A stretch of 38,926 bases of DNA, from assembly GCA_028287895.1 (NCBI GenBank), contig JAQBOV010000078.1, positions 1 through 38,926 on the forward strand, given 5' to 3'. The DNA is from Mucilaginibacter sp. Its GTDB lineage: Bacteria; Bacteroidota; Bacteroidia; Sphingobacteriales; Sphingobacteriaceae. The notes beneath the pieces are model-generated. The model was not told where the DNA came from and ran no database searches. It worked only from the letters and a program-made list of their open reading frames with translations. The position numbers were made by a program, and so were the translations under genes. Below, piece after piece: positions 26,301-33,813 of the stretch (the first letter of the stretch is position 1; each line of letters starts with the position of its first letter).

Positions 26301-27099
26301 GGCTGAATTCAGGCCAGCCATAATGCAGATTAAGAAATCTGAGCAGGATAATAAATACGCCTAAGACAATAAAGGATAAGTGTACATAACCTTTAAGTGC
26401 GATATAATTACAAATATTATGGACAAGCAGAAACAAAACCATAGCACATAAAACCCATATTACCATTTCGAAATAAAAGAACTTATGTCCTACCTCGTTC
26501 TGTTTTACTTTTACTGAAAACAAGTAAGTGTGGTCTGTGCTATGTATTTCATAAATATTCTGATCTGTAAAATCGGCTATTTCAATGTTCGTATCATTCA
26601 ATAAATTCTTGGCAAAAGCATTATGAAGGTATTGATTTTGAACGCGGTAGCTGATTTTTACCGGGATAAAAAATATAGTGGAAAAATCCCCATCGCTCTT
26701 TTTTATTACTTCATAATAACCATTGGGCTCCTGTACAAATGAATATCCCTCACGTATAGATTTAGGACGTTGGGGAATAACTTTGACGCCGCTCCAAAAC
26801 AGCAGGTGATTATCTTTGAAAGTAGTGACCCATATATTTTCATTAGTAGTGAAGGTCTTTATGGTTTTCAGGGCCTCCTGTTCATCTTCATCCAGGGTTT
26901 TTAATTTATCGAAACTGGATTTATTACTAATTACATTATTTATAAACGCTTCTTTCTTATGGAGGTTATCTTCAAGCGTCCGCGCAGTCTGATACAGATT
27001 ATTTTTGGGCGTGTAGGTCTTTTGGACGATAATTGCCGTCAACAGTAAACTGGCAAACAGCAAGGCCAGCAACAGCCGTATTTTTGCGGAGGTAGTCAA
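23359..27099 (-). CDS. Large NtrY-like sensor histidine kinase
   Basis: The open frame begins at 27246 but its first codons overlap fabD and the fabD terminator, and it has no internal ATG near the start; the best start is TTG 27099 (MTTSAKIRLLLALL, then a membrane helix), giving 1246 aa. About eight membrane segments and large extracytoplasmic regions fill the first two thirds. HAMP (ARQITNPLNIIQYSL) is followed by the H-box VAHEIKNPLTPLKLGLQ (about residue 1040), N-box NNLLKNAIEAIP, G1 KDNGNGIPENLREKIFEPNFTTK and G2 GTGLGLAFVKNSI. This is the NtrB/NtrY kinase class, which partners sigma54 activators. No response regulator is adjacent. Confidence 0.88.
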   Translation of the reverse strand: MTTSAKIRLLLALLFASLLLTAIIVQKTYTPKNNLYQTARTLEDNLHKKEAFINNVISNKSSFDKLKTLDEDEQEALKTIKTFTTNENIWVTTFKDNHLLFWSGVKVIPQRPKSIREGYSFVQEPNGYYEVIKKSDGDFSTIFFIPVKISYRVQNQYLHNAFAKNLLNDTNIEIADFTDQNIYEIHSTDHTYLFSVKVKQNEVGHKFFYFEMVIWVLCAMVLFLLVHNICNYIALKGYVHLSFIVLGVFIILLRFLNLHYGWPEFSHRPEVFDPRIYASPPLFPSLGDLCINIWCICWFVAFIYRHRDKLLKHIYNKVAAYTIVVAFILVLAISATLLLKLFYGLVIHSNINFDVNNVLNLSGLSMLGVLMVCFSFLIFYLLTEISLTVCNRLTVPVSHQIALLLSAAIICTLIAGYYDDGFTVFYIIWAIWILIRGYAYRFDQGKLRSGYLAIILLLCAVLSAIKLNHFQAIKEMETRKSLVHQLETPDDVTANYIFRKIEKKIISDPVIKQCFTDSTRNSGYLKDRFQKIYFDGYLAKYEFKIYEFNSGGASLSTDKTFDLNVFRDMIKFESFYKESAYFYRNKGTFGVQKYLALLPFYKGDSSLGTIVIELQSKLLHGENPFPELLIEGNNKTNDDFKDYSYAFYTDGKLFSQHGKYVYSLINNEFKGRIKEYLFKTTRSSEPSRYGILTTYNHLVYRPNQRNLIVVSKEDDVVLDTITSVTFFFIVFLFFSVIVIAVRWLWARIRIMYIKDNYLHWVLKLNFDKILYKTRIQFSIVFAVVITLVLVGMITYISIIDQYEEQQGNIISDKVSRIAKAFETEGFINGSFNNINDESQAKFDQFANTYSADLTLFNTNGTEIVSTQPKIYEYGLLAKRINAKAYVYLNKLQKSEYVNDEFIGELKYKAAYVPIKDSKRTLGYLQLPYFSNEVDYRTRVGSLLNAMINIYALIFIAIGLLAVIIARQITNPLNIIQYSLSKTIYGQKNEPIRWQRNDEIGALIKEYNNMIAALEQSAQKLAQSERESAWREMAKQVAHEIKNPLTPLKLGLQLLEKSWKDKDPKFDQKFERFSKSFVEQIESLSSIASEFSAFAKMPDTRIERMDVFGALTQAVTIFKQMDNIKIIFQPPGDPFFINADRDQLLRCFNNLLKNAIEAIPQDRFGTIEISYLITSKNILLSVKDNGNGIPENLREKIFEPNFTTKSSGTGLGLAFVKNSIENAGGKVWFETITGTGTTFYFSLPEAS

Positions 27100-27140
27100 G
27101 ATTTCAACAAGGTAGTTTAAAAATCCAATATAAAAATAAA

Positions 27141-27166
27141 GCCATCCTATTTTGTTATTGGATGGC
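27141..27166 (-). terminator. fabD terminator
   Basis: On the minus strand GCCATCC (27166-27160) and GGATGGC (27147-27141) form a 7-bp stem with a 12-base loop, followed by TTTATTTTTAT. It lies 13 bases after the fabD stop and upstream of the giant kinase start, so the kinase probably has its own promoter. Confidence 0.75.
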
Positions 27167-27178
27167 CCGTTAGCATTA

Positions 27179-28063
27179 TTATTGTAAAGTGGCGCTGCTG
27201 GTTGGTACAACCCTGTCGACCTTTTTAACCAGGCCCTGTAGCACATTGCCCGGCCCTACTTCGGTAAACGATGTTGCGCCATCTTCAAGCATGTGCATAA
27301 CGGTTTGCGTCCATCGCACAGGCCCGGTAAGCTGCGCAATTAAGTTATGCTTTATTTGAGCCGGATCTGTATAAGGCCTGGCATCTATATTTTGATAGAT
27401 AGGACACATGGGGCGTTTAACTTCGGTATGCACAATGGCATGCTCCAGTTCAACGCGGGCGGCTTCCATCAAAGGCGAATGGAAAGCGCCTCCTACATTA
27501 AGTTTGAGCGCTCTTTTGGCACCGGCAGCGATCAGTTTCTGACAAGCAAGGTCAACTCCGGCAATAGTACCCGAAATTACCAGCTGACCGGGGCAATTAT
27601 AATTAGCCGGCACAACCACATCCGTTACCTGGTGGCAGACATCTTCCACAGTAAAATCATCCAGCCCTAAAATTGCCGCCATCGTTGATGGCTGTATCTG
27701 GCAAGCTTTTTGCATTGCATTTGCACGGGCGGCTACCAGGCGCAGCCCGTCTTCAAATGACAATGCACCGGCTGAAACCAGTGCCGAAAACTCTCCCAGC
27801 GAATGACCGGCAGCCATGCCGGGCTTAAAATCATCGCCTAACATTTTAGCCAGGATCACCGAATGTAAAAAGATAGCCGGCTGGGTGACGTTCGTTTGTT
27901 TAAGGTCATCGTCGGTTCCGGTAAACATGATATCGGTAATACGAAACCCCAAAATTTCATTGGCCTTTTCAAATAGTTCGCGGGCTTCGCCGGATTTTTC
28001 GTATAAGTCCTTGCCCATACCTACAAACTGGGCGCCCTGTCCAGGGAAAATATATGCTTTCAA
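27179..28063 (-). CDS. fabD: Malonyl-CoA:ACP transacylase
   Basis: The protein is 294 aa, normal length. It starts MKAYIFPGQGAQFVGMG with the conserved GQGAQ. The nucleophile is S88 in GHSLGEFSA (86-94) and the catalytic histidine lies in GGAFHSPLM (about 197). EVGPGNVLQGLVKK near the C-terminus is typical. It loads malonate onto acyl carrier protein for fatty-acid elongation in the cytoplasm. It is downstream of folE across a 95-base gap holding short repeats, so co-transcription with folE is uncertain. A terminator follows. Confidence 0.97.
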   Translation of the reverse strand: MKAYIFPGQGAQFVGMGKDLYEKSGEARELFEKANEILGFRITDIMFTGTDDDLKQTNVTQPAIFLHSVILAKMLGDDFKPGMAAGHSLGEFSALVSAGALSFEDGLRLVAARANAMQKACQIQPSTMAAILGLDDFTVEDVCHQVTDVVVPANYNCPGQLVISGTIAGVDLACQKLIAAGAKRALKLNVGGAFHSPLMEAARVELEHAIVHTEVKRPMCPIYQNIDARPYTDPAQIKHNLIAQLTGPVRWTQTVMHMLEDGATSFTEVGPGNVLQGLVKKVDRVVPTSSATLQ

Positions 28064-28067
28064 TTTA

Positions 28068-28120
28068 GTGATCAGTTTATTAGTTATATAGTGATTAGTT
28101 AACCCCCGATTAGCGATTAG
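28068..28120. repeat. Degenerate AGTGATTAG-type tandem repeats
   Basis: Variants of TAGTGATTAGTTA, TTAGTTATATAGTGATTAG and GATTAGCGATTAGG follow one another between folE and fabD. This kind of short degenerate repeat is common between Sphingobacteriaceae genes. A related repeat appears to have entered mqnB. Confidence 0.5.
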
Positions 28121-28158
28121 GTTTTAAAAAAGCCTGATAACTCATCATCGTTAATTGA

Positions 28159-28797
28159 TTAACCCAATTTAGATGATATCAAATTTAGAAACTCTGTTCG
28201 GGTTTTCTCTTTTAAAAATTCACCGGTAAATGCAGAAGTGGTGGTAACCGAGTTTTGTTTTTGCACACCACGCATGCTCATACACAAATGCCGGCATTCC
28301 ATTACGATACCCACGCCCAAAGGCTCAAGGGTGTCCTGTATACAGTCTCTTATCTCATTGGTCAGGCGTTCCTGTACCTGTAACCTGCGGGCAAATACGT
28401 CTACTATACGTGGTATCTTGCTTAAACCCACCACATGCCCGTTAGGAATATAGGCGATATGCGCCTTTCCAAAAAATGGCAGCATATGATGTTCGCACAT
28501 CGAGTAAACCTCGATATCCTTTACGATTACCATCTGGCTGTATTCTTCTTTAAACATAGCCGAAGTAAGTATTTCCTTTGCATCAAGGTCATAACCATGG
28601 GTTAGAAACAGCAATGCTTTGGCAACCCTTTCCGGGGTCTTGAGCAGCCCTTCACGATGAGGATCTTCGCCGATTTGCTGTAAAACGCCTTTGTAATGTT
28701 CGCTTAAATTATCGATCAGTTCGGGGTTATACCGGTCGATTTTTACATAACCATCAATGCCTGCATCGCGGTCAGGAAAAGAATTTTTTTTACTCAT
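28159..28797 (-). CDS. folE: GTP cyclohydrolase I
   Basis: The protein is 212 aa. Zinc ligands C101 and H104 ([14 protein letters not shown]) and C172 ([12 protein letters not shown]) are present, together with [20 protein letters not shown] and the catalytic region [26 protein letters not shown]. It converts GTP to 7,8-dihydroneopterin triphosphate, the precursor of folate and of queuosine. It starts 9 bases after the queD stop in the same operon, so the enzyme and a consumer of its product are co-expressed. No T-box or riboswitch was seen. Confidence 0.97.
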   Translation of the reverse strand: MSKKNSFPDRDAGIDGYVKIDRYNPELIDNLSEHYKGVLQQIGEDPHREGLLKTPERVAKALLFLTHGYDLDAKEILTSAMFKEEYSQMVIVKDIEVYSMCEHHMLPFFGKAHIAYIPNGHVVGLSKIPRIVDVFARRLQVQERLTNEIRDCIQDTLEPLGVGIVMECRHLCMSMRGVQKQNSVTTTSAFTGEFLKEKTRTEFLNLISSKLG

Positions 28798-28806
28798 TTT
28801 CAGGGT

Positions 28807-29223
28807 TTAATCGCCAAAATATTCAGCGGAATTATTTTCGGTCTCGTATAATTTTACCGAATGCAAAAATACGCCCTCGTGCTTTTCTATCGGCGATTTT
28901 AACTGGTTAAATATTTCAACGCAGAGTAACTCGGTGGAAGCCATTTTGCCGGCCATGAACTCAACATCCTTGTTGATATTCATATGATCCAGCTTTTCGA
29001 TCACATAATCGTTAATAATTACTTTAAGATCTTTCAGATCGATCAAATAACCTGTAGCATGGGTAACCTGGCCTTTGACCGTCACAAATAAATTGTAATT
29101 ATGCCCATGCCAGTTGGGGTTGGCGCATTTGCCAAAAACCTCTGCATTTTTTTGCTCACTCCATTCCTCACGGTACATTCTGTGGGCAGCGTTAAAATGC
29201 TCTTTCCGTGTTATATATATCAT
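28807..29223 (-). CDS. queD: 6-carboxy-5,6,7,8-tetrahydropterin synthase
   Basis: The start is ATG 29223 (138 aa) or ATG 29226; the longer open frame to 29256 overlaps the promoter. Zinc histidines are H14 (FNAAHRMY), H39 and H41 (NWHGHNYNL), and the catalytic cysteine C33 lies in GKCANPNWHGH, the QueD arrangement. DHMNINKD and the C-terminal glutamate region are present. It converts 7,8-dihydroneopterin triphosphate to 6-carboxytetrahydropterin in queuosine/preQ1 synthesis. It is the first gene of the queD-folE operon, divergent from mqnB with 76 bases between. Confidence 0.93.
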   Translation of the reverse strand: MIYITRKEHFNAAHRMYREEWSEQKNAEVFGKCANPNWHGHNYNLFVTVKGQVTHATGYLIDLKDLKVIINDYVIEKLDHMNINKDVEFMAGKMASTELLCVEIFNQLKSPIEKHEGVFLHSVKLYETENNSAEYFGD

Positions 29224-29240
29224 CATAATAATTATTGGTG

Positions 29241-29248
29241 CAAATATA
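29241..29248 (-). promoter_or_regulatory. -7 promoter box of queD-folE
   Basis: TATATTTG on the minus strand matches TAnnTTTG and ends 17 bases before ATG 29223. No clear -33 box was found. Confidence 0.45.
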
Positions 29249-29299
29249 CAAAACAAAAACAGGGCTTTGTTTTATCTTAGCCGTCAAAATAAAGCCATT

Positions 29300-29965
29300 A
29301 TGCGCATATTGGTTGTTGCAGCTACCCCTTTTGAAGTCGAAAGTTCCGCGTCTGGGCTCAGGAATCAGGAGTCAGGAATCAGAAATCAGGACTTAGAATT
29401 TCTCATTACCGGCGTAGGCATGGTGGCGACAGCTTTCGCCCTGGGCAGGCATCTGGCTTCTCACCAATATGACCTGGCCATCAATTTGGGTATTGCAGGC
29501 AGCTTTGACAGGAATATTACTTTGGGCCAGGTGGTGGAGATCGCGGAAGACAATCTATCAGAATTGGGCGCAGATGATGCGGAAACATTCTTAACCATTG
29601 ACTCCATGGGTTTTGGTGAAAGCACATTTAAACCCACAAGCAGCCTTTCCGGCCTTTGCAAGACTTTAAACATCCCAAACCACTACGGGCTAAAACAGGC
29701 TACAGCAATCACTGTAAACACCGTACATGGCAATGAACCCAGCATTAAAAAGCTGGCAGATCGTCTGCAACCCCAATTGGAAAGCATGGAAGGGGCAGCC
29801 TTTTTCTACGCCTGCAGACAAGCTGACGTTCCATGTCTGCAGATCAGGGCAGTGTCAAATTATGTTGAAAAACGTAACCGCGATGCCTGGCGGATAGAAC
29901 TTGCTATTAAAAATCTGAATAGCTTTGCTGCCGAATTTCTTGCGGAGTTTGTAGGTAATACGTAG
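29300..29965 (+). CDS. mqnB: Futalosine hydrolase
   Basis: ATG 29300 gives 221 aa beginning MRILVVAATPFEVES. Nucleosidase-phosphorylase features are present: ITGVGMVATAFALG, LAINLGIAGSFD, LGQVVEIAEDNLSELGAD, LESMEGAAFFYAC and QIRAVSNYVEKRNRDAW. It removes hypoxanthine from futalosine in menaquinone synthesis. Residues 19-31 (GLRNQESGIRNQD) are encoded by a tandem repeat, ATCAGGAGTCAGGAATCAG-like, that looks like an intergenic repeat inserted in frame; it lies where the family normally has a short loop. mqnD follows after 56 bases. Confidence 0.94.
   Translation: MRILVVAATPFEVESSASGLRNQESGIRNQDLEFLITGVGMVATAFALGRHLASHQYDLAINLGIAGSFDRNITLGQVVEIAEDNLSELGADDAETFLTIDSMGFGESTFKPTSSLSGLCKTLNIPNHYGLKQATAITVNTVHGNEPSIKKLADRLQPQLESMEGAAFFYACRQADVPCLQIRAVSNYVEKRNRDAWRIELAIKNLNSFAAEFLAEFVGNT
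29356..29391 (+). repeat. In-frame tandem repeat inside mqnB
   Basis: Units of the form TCAGGAATCAG, TCAGGAGTCAG and TCAGAAATCAG follow head to tail. The total keeps the reading frame and codes for two copies of a RNQ(E/D) unit. Such repeats are normally intergenic in this family. Confidence 0.7.
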
Positions 29966-30021
29966 TACGTTTTTTAAACTGGCAGGAAAGATCTAACGGA
30001 GCACGCAAACACATAACAAAA

Positions 30022-30873
30022 ATGAAACTAACCCTCGGTTTTTCCCCCTGCCCAAACGATACTTTTATTTTTGATGCCTTAATTCACCATAAAATAGATA
30101 CAGAAGGGCTGGAATTTGAGGTGTTTTATGATGATGTGGAAACATTGAACCAAAAGGCATTCCGCGGTGAGCTGGATATTACCAAATTAAGTTACCATGC
30201 TTTTGCATATGTAGCTGACCGGTATGCACTGCTGGATTCAGGCAGTGCGCTGGGATTCGGCGTAGGTCCGATGTTAATCTGTAAAAATGATCCTGAAAGA
30301 CTCCGCTCACAACTCAGCACGCCAAACTCAGCACTTAAAATAGGCATTCCCGGCAAATACACTACGGCAAACTTTTTACTGGGACTTGCATTCCCCGGGA
30401 CTACAAATAAAGTGGAAATGGTTTTTTCGGAGATCGAAGATGCCCTGTTAAACGAAAAAATAGATATCGGCCTGATCATCCACGAAAACCGTTTCACGTA
30501 TCAAAACAAAGGACTAAAAAAGATCATCGATCTGGGCGATTACTGGGAAAAAAGAACCGGATGCGCTATTCCATTAGGCGGTATTGCGGCTAACCGGAAA
30601 TTGCCTTCGGATGTTTCCCATCGATTGAACCGCGTCTTGCGCAAATCGGTAGAGTTCGCCTTTGCCAATCCAAAATCAGGATTAGCGTTTATCCGTTCAC
30701 ACGCCCAGGAAATGAGCGAAGAGGTAATGTATAAGCATATCGAACTCTATGTGAATAAATACACTGTCGATCTGGGCACCGAGGGTAGAGGGGCAATTCA
30801 ATTGCTTTTTGATACGGCCAGGGAAAAGAATATTATACCTGAAATAAAGGAAGATCTATTTTTAACGCTCTAG
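30022..30873 (+). CDS. mqnD: 1,4-dihydroxy-6-naphthoate synthase
   Basis: The protein is 283 aa. The start MKLTLGFSPCPNDTFIFDAL is diagnostic for MqnD, with GELDITKLSYHAFAY, IPGKYTTANFLLGLAFP, IDIGLIIHENRFTY and CAIPLGGIAANRKL following. It splits cyclic de-hypoxanthine futalosine to 1,4-dihydroxy-6-naphthoate in the futalosine menaquinone pathway, using the periplasmic-binding-protein fold. Residues 94-105 (LRSQLSTPNSAL) are encoded by CAACTCAGCAC-like repeats and look like an in-frame repeat insertion. It is co-directional with mqnB and converges with hflX. Confidence 0.95.
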   Translation: MKLTLGFSPCPNDTFIFDALIHHKIDTEGLEFEVFYDDVETLNQKAFRGELDITKLSYHAFAYVADRYALLDSGSALGFGVGPMLICKNDPERLRSQLSTPNSALKIGIPGKYTTANFLLGLAFPGTTNKVEMVFSEIEDALLNEKIDIGLIIHENRFTYQNKGLKKIIDLGDYWEKRTGCAIPLGGIAANRKLPSDVSHRLNRVLRKSVEFAFANPKSGLAFIRSHAQEMSEEVMYKHIELYVNKYTVDLGTEGRGAIQLLFDTAREKNIIPEIKEDLFLTL

Positions 30874-30893
30874 AGCGGCCACACCTTGCCGCT
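30874..30893. terminator. Weak hairpin between mqnD and hflX
   Basis: AGCGGC (30874-30879) and GCCGCT (30888-30893) form a 6-bp stem with an 8-base loop right after the mqnD stop. No long T-run follows on either strand. Confidence 0.35.
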
Positions 30894-30906
30894 GCTGCGT
30901 CTTAAT

Positions 30907-32091
30907 TTAATATAACAATTTATCATAGGGATACCTGGCCGTATGAATCGCCTTGGCATGCGCATAGAGCAATGTCCTGAACTCGTCTACATTTTCCTTT
31001 TTAAGGGCTGAGATAAATAACGCCGGACTGTTATTTTTAGCCATCCAGCTTTGCTTAAAATCCTCTAAGGTCAATTGTGCAGCGTGTTCCTCAGGACTGG
31101 CTTGTATGGGTGTATAGGCATCTATCTTGTTAAAAACGGTGATCACCTGCTTATCAACTGCACCTAATTCCTTTAAAGTTTCGTTCACCGTTCTTATCTG
31201 ATCCTCAAAATTAGGATGCGAAACATCCACCACATGAATCAGAATATCGGCTTCGCGTACTTCATCAAGGGTCGATTTAAAACATTCTACCAAATGGTGG
31301 GGCAGCTTGCGGATAAAACCGACGGTATCGGAAAGCAGGAAAGGCATATTTTCTATCACCACTTTCCGCACGGTCGTATCCAGCGTGGCAAACAGTTTAT
31401 TTTCAGCAAACACTTCCGATTTGGAGATCATGTTCATGATGGTGGACTTACCCACGTTGGTATAACCCACTAATGCTGCCCGAACCAGCTGATAACGGTT
31501 TTTGCGCTGCGTTTCGTTCTGCCGGTCTATTAGTTTTAGCTTCTCTTTTAACAGGTCAATTTTATTCAGGATCAAACGCCTGTCGGTTTCTATTTGTGAT
31601 TCGCCCGGTCCGCGCATACCTATACCCCCTTTTTGTCGCTCCAGGTGCGTCCATAAACGGGTAAGGCGGGGTAATAAATATTGCAGCTGTGCCAGTTCAA
31701 CCTGTGCTTTTGCCTGTGCAGTTTGTGCGCGGTTAGCGAAAATATCCAGTATCAGGTTACTGCGGTCAAGTATCTTAACCTGCAGCTCATTTTCAATATT
31801 CCGCAACTGCGATGGTGTAAGCTCATCATCAAAAACCACAATATCAATCTCCTGGGCAATGACGAATTCCTTTATCTCTTCCAATTTTCCTGTGCCCACA
31901 AAGGTTGCACGTTCAGGGCGCTGCATTTTCTGGGTAAAACTTTTAATGGTTTCACCACCTGCGGTTTCTACTAAAAACTGTAATTCCTCCAGGTATTCCT
32001 TTTCCTGTTCGGGGGTTTCATTTGGTGTAATAATACCTACCAGCACTACTCTTTCCTGCTTCACAGCAGTATCATAAAATTTTTGTCTCAT
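30907..32091 (-). CDS. hflX: GTPase HflX
   Basis: The protein is 394 aa. The N-terminal HflX domain ends with the family signature GMRGPGESQIETDRR (158-172). The G domain has G1 GYTNVGKS (209-216), G3 DTVGFIRKLPHHLVE, and G4 NKID; a C-terminal low-complexity tail is short. HflX binds the 50S subunit and splits stalled ribosomes under stress. It is transcribed toward mqnD, and the 225 bases between it and the RecD-like gene contain no further gene. Confidence 0.96.
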   Translation of the reverse strand: MRQKFYDTAVKQERVVLVGIITPNETPEQEKEYLEELQFLVETAGGETIKSFTQKMQRPERATFVGTGKLEEIKEFVIAQEIDIVVFDDELTPSQLRNIENELQVKILDRSNLILDIFANRAQTAQAKAQVELAQLQYLLPRLTRLWTHLERQKGGIGMRGPGESQIETDRRLILNKIDLLKEKLKLIDRQNETQRKNRYQLVRAALVGYTNVGKSTIMNMISKSEVFAENKLFATLDTTVRKVVIENMPFLLSDTVGFIRKLPHHLVECFKSTLDEVREADILIHVVDVSHPNFEDQIRTVNETLKELGAVDKQVITVFNKIDAYTPIQASPEEHAAQLTLEDFKQSWMAKNNSPALFISALKKENVDEFRTLLYAHAKAIHTARYPYDKLLY

Positions 32092-32316
32092 TCAATAATG
32101 ATCTATCAATCAAAGTGCCAAGTTACAAAAACCTGCATAAGTGTCGTTTAAGGTATGTTTTTTGTGACAAATTATCCCGTAAAAACTTTTTCACCTGATA
32201 TTAGGAATGATTTTTTACCAACATTTATTTCAGCGCCTTACTTTCATACCCGGCCTGTTAAGTGGCAAACCCGCTGTAAGCGTATCCGTTTTTTTAGTGA
32301 CCTGTCGGAATTGTTA

Positions 32317-33741
32317 TCAGTTTGCCCACCAATGTTTTACAAGATGTAATTCACGCCGGGCCCTTGTTATTGACGTATACCACCATTTGCACAATTCCTG
32401 AGGTTGCATATTATACATGCCGTTTTTGTTATTATCCAGGAATAAAAAAACATTGTTCCATTCACCGCCCTGCGCTTTATGACAAGTAACAGCGTATCCG
32501 AAAGTTACTCTTAAACAATTAAGATAATCGTCTTCCAGCATCGCTTTCTTGTAATCAGCTGTATTGGTGCTTATGTTCTTTGCCCGCATCCTGTGGCTGA
32601 AATCTATCATTAGTTCTTTCATTTGATTATTTGAAAGGTTTCCTTTTGTACTGTATAAGGCATCCAAAGACAGCAAAATAGGATATTCTTTTTCTAATGC
32701 TACTGATTTAACACGAACATTTTGAAACTTAAGACAGGCCTTTGTGGTGATGTCACCCAGTTCCTTTACAATTACAAAATCACCGTTGGTTAAGGGTACT
32801 TTATAATTATTCTGGGTCACTAATAATACTTCGCCAATCTGCAGCGGAATATTTGCATCAGCAAACAGCTCCCGGCGCATTGCCCTGTTAATATTCGCTA
32901 CCATTACATTACTTCTGGCGATTGCAATCGTTTCATTTGTACTTGTTTGGTTGTATTTGCCGGAATAAGCACTAAATAACTCGCGGTCTGATAAATGCAG
33001 TTTTACATTGTTCAAATTGGAAGCGGGTAATTTTGGATACAATTCCCATTCTTTTTGCAAGCTCATCTCACGCACAAGGGCAGCTAATTTTAAAATATCG
33101 TTAGAAGCTTCCGTTCTTTCAATTTTTTCCAAAGTAAATGACAAAACGACCTTATCCTGTTTAGAAAGCCAATTCAAATCCAAAGCCGGACTAAATCGCT
33201 GGTTAACGGGCGGCAATTGACAGGGATCACCAACGAAAATAATTTTGTTTTTATTTACAACTTCAAAAAAGTCATTCAGCAAAATGCCTGAACCAAATTG
33301 TGCGAATAAAACATCCCTTGATAAATCCCCTGACAGCATCGAAGCCTCATCTACAATGTATAACTGCTTCTCCTTATCCGGAAGACGGGTGGTAAATTGC
33401 AGACTCATTTGTCCATTGTTATCAACTTCAGACCTATTTTCCAGCATTTTATCATCAATACCATCAACTTTACTGAAATGATATAATTCGCTATGAACAG
33501 TTTTTGCAGAAAACCCGGTTTTACCTTTCAATACTGATGCAGCCCTTCCTGTTGATGCCAATAAACAAAAAGATTGCCGGTTGTCAGAAAGCCATTGACC
33601 TAATTGCTGCATCAAAAAAGTTTTCCCGGTACCTGCATACCCCTTAAGAACAAAAACATTAGCCGATGGGAGGTTCAGAAATTTTTGAATAGCTTTAAAT
33701 GCTGATTTTTGTTCTTCGTTTAACGCTGGCCTGGTAGTCAT
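32317..33741 (-). CDS. RecD-like SF1 ATP-dependent DNA helicase
   Basis: The protein is 474 aa. Motif I is GYAGTGKT (34-41); GRAA, VDEASMLSGD (II), GDPCQLPPV (III) and the UvrD_C_2 region TCHKAQGGEWNNVFLFL plus WWYTSITRARREL (V/VI) follow. It lacks the N-terminal domains of RecD2, so it belongs to the short AAA_30/Dda-like group found alone in Bacteroidota genomes, not a RecBCD subunit. It probably unwinds DNA during repair or replication restart. It lies on the same strand 72 bases downstream of trpC; co-transcription with trp is possible but functionally unrelated. Confidence 0.92.
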   Translation of the reverse strand: MTTRPALNEEQKSAFKAIQKFLNLPSANVFVLKGYAGTGKTFLMQQLGQWLSDNRQSFCLLASTGRAASVLKGKTGFSAKTVHSELYHFSKVDGIDDKMLENRSEVDNNGQMSLQFTTRLPDKEKQLYIVDEASMLSGDLSRDVLFAQFGSGILLNDFFEVVNKNKIIFVGDPCQLPPVNQRFSPALDLNWLSKQDKVVLSFTLEKIERTEASNDILKLAALVREMSLQKEWELYPKLPASNLNNVKLHLSDRELFSAYSGKYNQTSTNETIAIARSNVMVANINRAMRRELFADANIPLQIGEVLLVTQNNYKVPLTNGDFVIVKELGDITTKACLKFQNVRVKSVALEKEYPILLSLDALYSTKGNLSNNQMKELMIDFSHRMRAKNISTNTADYKKAMLEDDYLNCLRVTFGYAVTCHKAQGGEWNNVFLFLDNNKNGMYNMQPQELCKWWYTSITRARRELHLVKHWWAN

Positions 33742-33813
33742 TTTAGCTAATATACGGAATACATCAACTTTGATAATTATAATATGAGCTGATTTATATT
33801 TGTCTTAGTTCAC

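Noticed and set aside
27100..27246. Longer N-terminus of the giant kinase
   Set aside because: It would overlap the fabD coding end and translate through the fabD terminator hairpin; no ATG is present there.
29114..29299. Extended start of mqnB
   Set aside because: It overlaps queD on the other strand and its promoter; MRILVVAATP at 29300 is the family start.
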